From Xanthobacteraceae bacterium (GTDB lineage Bacteria > Pseudomonadota > Alphaproteobacteria > Rhizobiales > Xanthobacteraceae), in the NCBI GenBank assembly GCA_029266425.1, contig JAQSWY010000018.1, forward strand, positions 37,451 through 101,450: a DNA stretch of 64,000 bases. Direction: 5' to 3'. Below are positions 60,014-64,000 of the stretch, piece after piece (positions within the stretch are counted from its first letter, which is position 1; each line of letters begins with the position of its first letter). Made by a program: the position numbers and the translations under genes. The notes beneath the pieces are model-generated. The model ran no database searches, was not told the origin of the DNA, and was given only the letters and a program-made list of their open reading frames with translations.

Positions 60014-60886
60014 TCACCGCTGCGGATCGAACATGGGTGTCGTGGGCTTGTGCAAAGGAGCATCTTGTTGCTCTTCAGCTGAATGCTCTGGCACCAAGGT
60101 GGCAGCGTCATCAGGGAGGGGTTCTTGTCGTTCCTCGAAAAACCCCTGTTTGGCTGCCTCCTCAGTCGCAGCATCCATGGCCCTGCCGGCGACGGCCGCG
60201 GCCCTTTCATAGGTGTCCGTCGCAGTCTCTCGCACCTCTTCCTTGATGTCGTCCGACGCTGCTCCCATCACGCGGTCTTCTACATCCGTGCTGGGTAACA
60301 GCGCGCCCAATGCCGCACCGATGGCGATGCCTAGGCCCGCCACCACCAGCGGCTGCTCGCGGCAGAAGTCGGCGACGACGCGACCTGTCGTCTTGGCGTT
60401 CTCACCAAGGTTGCGCGCGGCATCGGCCGCCGCAGTTGCACTCGCTGACGCACGCCCGGCCAAGCCTTCGTATGCTTCGCCAGCCGCGCCAACTGTCGAC
60501 GAGGCCGCATCCTTGATGCTGGCCACCGCAGACCTCGCCTGGTCCATCGTTCCTTGCCCTGCCGCGGCCGTGGCATCTGCGGCATCGGCCACTCCGTCGC
60601 GGAAGCGGCTGGCCGCACGCGAGGAATCGCTACGCGCCGGTTTCGTCTTGCCTGCGAGCATCAACCAGGCCAAGCCAGCGCTCATCAGCGTCGTCGGAAG
60701 GGGATTGGCGACAACCTGTGCCTTGAAGTTGCGAGCGAACTCGGCCCCATCGCCGTCGCTGACATAGTCGATGGCACGATCCATCATCTGCCGCGGTGTC
60801 AGACGCGACCGCAGTTCACTCATCGTGCCGAGCAGTTGTTGCCGGCACAATTCGGCTTCGCGTTCAAGCTGCTCGGTGGAGGTCAT
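60014..60886 (-). CDS. DUF3618-domain protein, alanine-rich
   Basis: The 290-residue protein begins with a DUF3618 domain (TEQLEREAELCRQQLLGTMSELRSRLTPRQMMD, about residues 4-36), then a membrane segment (TTLMSAGLAWLMLAG), a long alanine/serine-rich amphipathic helical region (about 90-170), a second membrane segment (VVAGLGIAIGAALGALL) and a polar tail. DUF3618 proteins occur with DUF1469 and similar envelope proteins in stress-induced operons. It overlaps the upstream gene by 23 bp. Confidence 0.87.
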   Translation of the reverse strand: MTSTEQLEREAELCRQQLLGTMSELRSRLTPRQMMDRAIDYVSDGDGAEFARNFKAQVVANPLPTTLMSAGLAWLMLAGKTKPARSDSSRAASRFRDGVADAADATAAAGQGTMDQARSAVASIKDAASSTVGAAGEAYEGLAGRASASATAAADAARNLGENAKTTGRVVADFCREQPLVVAGLGIAIGAALGALLPSTDVEDRVMGAASDDIKEEVRETATDTYERAAAVAGRAMDAATEEAAKQGFFEERQEPLPDDAATLVPEHSAEEQQDAPLHKPTTPMFDPQR

Positions 60887-61286
60887 GGTCGTCCCTCATC
60901 TTGCTTGTGGCCGCCGCTGCGTCCCGTTGAAGTTGATTGATGGTCCGTTCTGGCACCATGTTCGACGGCTTCAGGCGGCTCGTCCCGATGAAGAACAGGA
61001 AAAGGCCGAGCAGAAGCGCGCCCCCGCCGACGATGACCGCCGGCCAAGGCCCCGCGCTCCCCTGTGCAGCCAACGCCGTCACCAGGGCCTGCAGCAAGAT
61101 GACGAGTGCCGGAATCAAGAGAACGGCGCCGCCGACGATGAGCGTGAGCCCCGTTGTTGCACTGCTCACTTTCTCCGAAACCTCGGTGCGGGCCAATTGG
61201 CCCTCCTTGCGCAGCAGCGTGGCGAACTGAGTAACTGCGTCTGTGCAGATCTCCGGAATGGATCGTGTATCGGTTGGCATCACCAT
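60864..61286 (-). CDS. Phage-holin-family/DUF1469 membrane protein
   Basis: The 140-residue protein starts behind GAGGCAAAG. An N-terminal amphipathic part (ICTDAVTQFATLLRKEGQLARTEVSEK) precedes two membrane helices (about 47-72 and 82-103). This is the holin-X/DUF1469 pattern, a family unrelated to lytic holins despite the name and linked to envelope stress. It sits between the DUF3618 gene and the next gene in one operon. Confidence 0.85.
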   Translation of the reverse strand: MVMPTDTRSIPEICTDAVTQFATLLRKEGQLARTEVSEKVSSATTGLTLIVGGAVLLIPALVILLQALVTALAAQGSAGPWPAVIVGGGALLLGLFLFFIGTSRLKPSNMVPERTINQLQRDAAAATSKMRDDHDLHRAA

Positions 61287-61296
61287 CTTTGCCTCC

Positions 61297-61662
61297 TCAA
61301 ACCTGTCTGTCGGGCTCTGATGTGCCGGAGCTCTTCAGGAAGCGAGAGATCGCGAAGCCCGCGAGTACCGCACCGCCAAAGAAAGTCCCCGGCTGGCTAC
61401 GCGCCAGCTTTCCAAGGCCGCTCATCAATTCGTCGGCGTTTTGGGTGCGCAATTTCTCTGCCGCTGCTTCCAGCTTCTCGGCAGCGCCGTGCACATACTT
61501 GGCACCTCGCGGCATTTCTTTTTCAAGCTCGAGAGCCGCGCCGTGCACTGCACTGGCGATGTCATTCAAACGCGCAGCCCCGGCCTCCTTGCGACCCTCG
61601 GCGACGCGTCCGATCTCTTCTCGCAGATCTGCACGATGCGAATTACCGTTGTCCGACTGCAT
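61297..61662 (-). CDS. Nutrient-deprivation-induced-type protein, one C-terminal membrane segment
   Basis: The ATG at 61660-61662 follows CAGGAGGGTAAG and gives 121 residues. A helical region (LREEIGRVAEGRKEAGAARL to YVHGAAEKLEAAAEKLR) precedes a membrane segment (PGTFFGGAVLAGFAISRFL). Small proteins of this shape head DUF1469-DUF3618 operons in rhizobia and are described as nutrient-deprivation-induced. The upstream GGAAC-N17-GGTT element fits general stress control. Confidence 0.8.
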   Translation of the reverse strand: MQSDNGNSHRADLREEIGRVAEGRKEAGAARLNDIASAVHGAALELEKEMPRGAKYVHGAAEKLEAAAEKLRTQNADELMSGLGKLARSQPGTFFGGAVLAGFAISRFLKSSGTSEPDRQV

Positions 61663-61789
61663 CTTACCCTCCTGGGGCATGTACCGCAGTTTGAACGGGT
61701 GCCGGGGCACGGAGTTCCAGCCACGCAATCAGACGAGACTAAATATTCTTAAGGGCGCTGCGAGCTGCGGGGTTGAAGACGTGCGGCCG

Positions 61790-61817
61790 GGAACCGGAGC
61801 TCGGCCCGAGTTGTTCC
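61790..61817. promoter_or_regulatory. Near-symmetrical divergent EcfG-type promoters
   Basis: GGAAC at 61790-61794 is followed after 17 bases by TGTT (plus strand), and on the minus strand GGAAC (61817-61813) is followed after 17 bases by GGTT (61795-61792). Both are one base from the general-stress consensus GGAAC-N16/17-CGTT. They would drive the small gene at 61843 and the operon starting at 61662. Confidence 0.65.
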
Positions 61818-61842
61818 GTCCGCATGAACCGACGGAGAGAAC

Positions 61843-62067
61843 ATGGTCCGCGATCCGCGCCGTCTCGATCAGAATCCAGTGGTCATTGATCCGGCAAACG
61901 TCGATGCTGTTTTGGACGACCGCCCGACCCCGGTGTCGAATCCTTCACAGCCTGCCTTGGACGAGATCAAGATCGACAATAATCCGCGCAGTAAGAAGCT
62001 CGGGCCGAAGAGCGCGAACTCGCGCGGCGGTACGCCGGTGAAATCGAGCGAGCCCCGCCGGAGGTGA
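61843..62067 (+). CDS. Small hydrophilic protein, function unknown
   Basis: The 74-residue protein starts behind GGAGAGAAC. It has an acidic, proline-rich first half (RLDQNPVVIDPANVDAVLDD) and a basic C-terminus (NNPRSKKLGPKSANSRGG), probably disordered. It lies about 25 bp downstream of the plus-strand EcfG-like promoter, which supports it being a real stress gene. Confidence 0.6.
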   Translation: MVRDPRRLDQNPVVIDPANVDAVLDDRPTPVSNPSQPALDEIKIDNNPRSKKLGPKSANSRGGTPVKSSEPRRR

Positions 62068-62196
62068 AGTAGTTTAGCATCATGTTCTTGATCAGGAACA
62101 AAAATGGCGCCAAGATTGGTCAGGCAGTGCTCAGGAGGTAGCGGCACCATATCCCGATTGAGATTGCTGGATTACCCAAGCTTAGGCCGAACGGCC

Positions 62197-62589
62197 TCAC
62201 GCCTGATTTTTCGGCTGGATCTCTTCGACTTGGGGCCTCCCCGTACGCCGCACGGAGCGGGCGCGGCGAGATTTCATGAAGCCAACGGCTTCCTTCACGA
62301 CGTCGCCAAGGGTCTCGAGTGCCTGCTCTACAGCATCGGAAGACCGCACCACGGCCAGCTTTCCAAAGCGAAGCATCTCGGCACCATCCGCGCCCAATTG
62401 CGCCGTAGATGGCCGATGCTTCAGCATCGCCGTCGCCGCGGCGGCCGCCGCTGCCACTACCGCTTCGGCGACGATTTCTCGACCAATCGGGGTATCCATG
62501 AAGAACCTGGTTGTTGAAGATCGCCGTAAGACCCGCGGAACCTTGTAGCCCACGATTCGCTTCGGCAGCCTGGTCTTCCGCTTGGCCAT
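62197..62589 (-). CDS. Alanine-rich small protein, paralogue of the 62765 gene product
   Basis: The 130-residue protein begins KTRLPKRIVGYKVPRVLRRSS, then a predicted helix IVAEAVVAAAAAAATAML, a central part (VEQALETLGDVVKEAVGFMK) and a basic tail. The N-terminal 60 residues match the divergent gene at 62765 closely (both have LPKR/IPKR, G-x-KVPR, GR-x-I, an alanine-rich stretch). No function is known to me. Lysine-rich start suggests nucleic acid or membrane surface binding. Confidence 0.72.
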   Translation of the reverse strand: MAKRKTRLPKRIVGYKVPRVLRRSSTTRFFMDTPIGREIVAEAVVAAAAAAATAMLKHRPSTAQLGADGAEMLRFGKLAVVRSSDAVEQALETLGDVVKEAVGFMKSRRARSVRRTGRPQVEEIQPKNQA

Positions 62590-62764
62590 ACAGGACCGCC
62601 CAATCGTACCGAAAAACAGCCGTGCCTATCGCGGTTAATAGTCGGCCGGTCCATCGGTTCCGGTACGTTGTGCCCGTCGAAACTGACTTCTGTCCGGCGC
62701 CAATGAACCCTCCCCTGCGTTACGCGTTTGTCATCAATCCGAAACGACGACAGTGGGTGAGAGG

Positions 62765-63130
62765 ATGGCCAAGAAGCTGAAAATCCCGAAGCGGGTCGCG
62801 GGAGTGAAAGTCCCACGCGGAATCAGAAAATCGACTGTGCTGCATGCGCTGCTTGCCAACAGCGCCGGCCGACAAATTCTTGGAGAGGCGCTCGTCGCTG
62901 GCGCCACTGCCGCGGCGACGATTCTCGCGACCAGCAACAAGGACGAGATCGGCGAGGCGGCTGGCGGATTGCGCAAGGGCGCAAGCAAGGCCGGGAATAT
63001 TGCCATGGAGGCGGTCAGTAGCGCGACCGGGGCCATGGCGGACGTCATCGGCGACGCCGCCCGTGCGGCGCTGCCAGGCTCGAAGAAAAACGACACGAAA
63101 CATAAAGGCGAGAGGGCCGTCACCCACTAG
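62765..63130 (+). CDS. Alanine-rich small protein, paralogue of the 62197 gene product
   Basis: The ATG at 62765 (MAKKLKIPKRVAGVKVPRGI) matches the paralogue's start; a GTG four codons upstream is possible. The 121 residues include GRQILGEALVAGATAAATIL and an amphipathic repeat-like region (EIGEAAGGLRKGASKAGNIAMEA) before a polar tail. The two paralogues are divergent with 175 bp between them and probably share a promoter region. Confidence 0.75.
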   Translation: MAKKLKIPKRVAGVKVPRGIRKSTVLHALLANSAGRQILGEALVAGATAAATILATSNKDEIGEAAGGLRKGASKAGNIAMEAVSSATGAMADVIGDAARAALPGSKKNDTKHKGERAVTH

Positions 63131-63139
63131 GTGGCCGCA

Positions 63140-63466
63140 ATGGATAAAGTCCCTGAGACAGAAAACGATCATCAGCGACCGCTCGTCAGGCGAGCCGGCT
63201 GGCGGGCGGTGTCACATCTGGTGCGGCACCATCCCATTGCGGCGCTGGGCGCGGCTGCCGCCGGCGTCAAATATGCAGCACGCGAGGTCGGCAAGGATGC
63301 CGCCGCAGGCGTACGCCACCTGGCCGACAGAGTGAGAAATCCGGCCCGGAAGAGGGCGCGAGCAAAGCAACTTGCCGAAGCGCTTGATGAAGACGAATTG
63401 AACGCGCTTGCCCAACTGGGCGAGGATAGAAGGCGGGATAAGAAACAAGACCGCACGCCTTCGTGA
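63140..63466 (+). CDS. Small basic protein of the stress cluster
   Basis: The ATG at 63140 gives 108 residues (a GTG three codons earlier is also open). It has AALGAAAAGVKYAAREVGKDAAAGVRHL, an arginine-rich region and LAEALDEDELNALAQLGEDRR at the end. It follows the paralogue gene by 9 bp, so it is probably co-transcribed. No known family. Confidence 0.65.
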   Translation: MDKVPETENDHQRPLVRRAGWRAVSHLVRHHPIAALGAAAAGVKYAAREVGKDAAAGVRHLADRVRNPARKRARAKQLAEALDEDELNALAQLGEDRRRDKKQDRTPS

Positions 63467-63571
63467 GCGCTCGGCGATGACCGTCCAACCAGCGCCTCGT
63501 CGAGAGTCTTTCGTTCGATCAACGCGAACTCGTGCAGTCGGCGTGTCCGCACCATGGAGCCGACCACGCAG

Positions 63572-63823
63572 TCATTTGCTCGTGGGTTTGTAAAAGGCCG
63601 GGGTGAAGGTCAACGGTTTTCCGTGGGTGTCATACCAGCCGGCAGTCGGCGGCAATTCGTCATCACAGCTCTTGGCCCGCGAGCCCAGGTCACAGAATAG
63701 TCCGAGCGCAACCTGGTCACCGTTCCTGAGCAGAAAGGTATCGCTGAGGCCTTCATCGTCGAGATGAAGCGTCAGCCTTGATATGGGACGCCATTCATCA
63801 GCTTCGTGCATCGCGTACCTCAT
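63572..63823 (-). CDS. Small hypothetical protein
   Basis: The 83-residue frame has balanced composition (RPISRLTLHLDDEGLSDTF, ALGLFCDLGSRAKSCDDELP, GWYDTHGKPLTFTP) rather than the arginine/alanine bias of shadow frames, so it is probably real. No family recognised, no membrane segment. Confidence 0.5.
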   Translation of the reverse strand: MRYAMHEADEWRPISRLTLHLDDEGLSDTFLLRNGDQVALGLFCDLGSRAKSCDDELPPTAGWYDTHGKPLTFTPAFYKPTSK

Positions 63824-63910
63824 CAGCGACGGCGAATAATCGAACAGCGGTCCTGTGGAGACGCCGCCCTGATTGTGATCAGGGCAGCGTCTTCGACTAC
63901 CCCTTAGGTC

Positions 63911-64000
63911 CTATTGCGGGTTCGTGGGTGCCTGCGGGTTCGTCTGCGGCCGGTTGGTGCAGTCCGCCGCGCCACTGGGACAACTTCCCGGCTGGCGAGA
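63911..64000 (-). CDS. C-terminal end of a secreted-looking protein (5' part outside window)
   Basis: The minus strand is open from the window end to a TAG at 63911-63913, giving about 29 residues that include SGAADCTNRPQTNPQAPTNP. The two cysteines and the short NPQ-type repeat at the C-terminus suggest an exported protein. Too little is visible for a family call. Confidence 0.4.
   Translation of the reverse strand, partial: SRQPGSCPSGAADCTNRPQTNPQAPTNPQ

Noticed and set aside
60864..61286. A phage lysis cassette, because of the holin-family name
   Set aside because: The protein is of the DUF1469 type, with stress-type neighbours and no endolysin or phage genes nearby.
62590..62764. A second divergent EcfG-type promoter between the paralogues
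   Set aside because: A GTTCC at 62657-62661 exists, but no matching -10 element is at the right distance on either strand.

Overview
The window is a high-G+C stretch of an alphaproteobacterial chromosome. The gene set (FecIR/TonB iron uptake, TRAP and peptide-type ABC transporters, DUF1674, DUF3618 stress proteins, a near-consensus GGAAC-N17-GTT promoter) and several dispersed palindromic intergenic repeats of a kind common in Hyphomicrobiales point to that order, perhaps Xanthobacteraceae-like. The family placement is inference. I see no rRNA, CRISPR array, intact insertion sequence or prophage. One tRNA (Thr, CGT) lies at 24647-24722.

Layout. (1) 1-8330: the 3' end of a sensor kinase, then a siderophore locus on the minus strand reading fecI-type sigma, fecR-type anti-sigma, TonB receptor with an STN signalling domain, binding protein, fused permease FhuB, and a cytosolic Fes/IroE-like esterase. 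No ATPase is present. (2) 8538-16579: a sugar-acid locus with a FadR-type regulator, two DctP binding proteins, one DctQ/DctM pair, an enolase-superfamily dehydratase, an IdnO-like SDR and an IdnD-like zinc dehydrogenase. A 22-bp perfect palindrome covers the regulator start. (3) 16787-23426: a DUF1348/pyridoxamine-oxidase-like pair, a LysR regulator, and the nickel-pincer-cofactor genes larA-larC-larE-larB, with two large hairpins between larA and larC. (4) 23607-31682: htpX, tRNA-Thr, an N-methyl amino acid oxidase and a divergent five-component peptide-type ABC transporter.

(5) 31689-43057: two tightly coupled minus-strand operons. One holds a membrane desaturase/hydroxylase, an EamA exporter and a PhnD-like protein without signal peptide, divergent from an XRE regulator. 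The other holds a Rieske oxygenase, a PLP gamma-lyase-like enzyme, two FAD dehydrogenase subunits and a monomeric FAD amine oxidase, divergent from a LysR regulator. The second looks like a complete N-demethylation plus C-S lyase route for an unknown quaternary amino acid. (6) 43697-57084: another peptide-type ABC transporter followed by a sugar epimerase, two SDRs, a dihydropyrimidinase/hydantoinase, a CobW-family metallochaperone GTPase with a small CxxC partner, a PuuE/PgdA-like deacetylase, a FadR-type regulator and an AllA-like ureidoglycolate lyase. Together they suggest catabolism of an imported cyclic ureide or nucleoside-like compound.

(7) 57085-64000: an accessory-looking region of lower G+C with a DUF4242-adenylate cyclase fusion, a GNAT acetyltransferase, and a set of small alanine-rich envelope or stress proteins. 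Two divergent units here share an almost symmetrical GGAAC...GTTCC promoter, suggesting general-stress (EcfG-type) control. Two short pseudogene relics (a PLP decarboxylase C-terminus near 43.1-43.3 kb and a possible DUF4394-like C-terminus near 59.0-59.1 kb) show gene decay in the gaps. All functional statements are family-level inference from the sequence; no database search was run.
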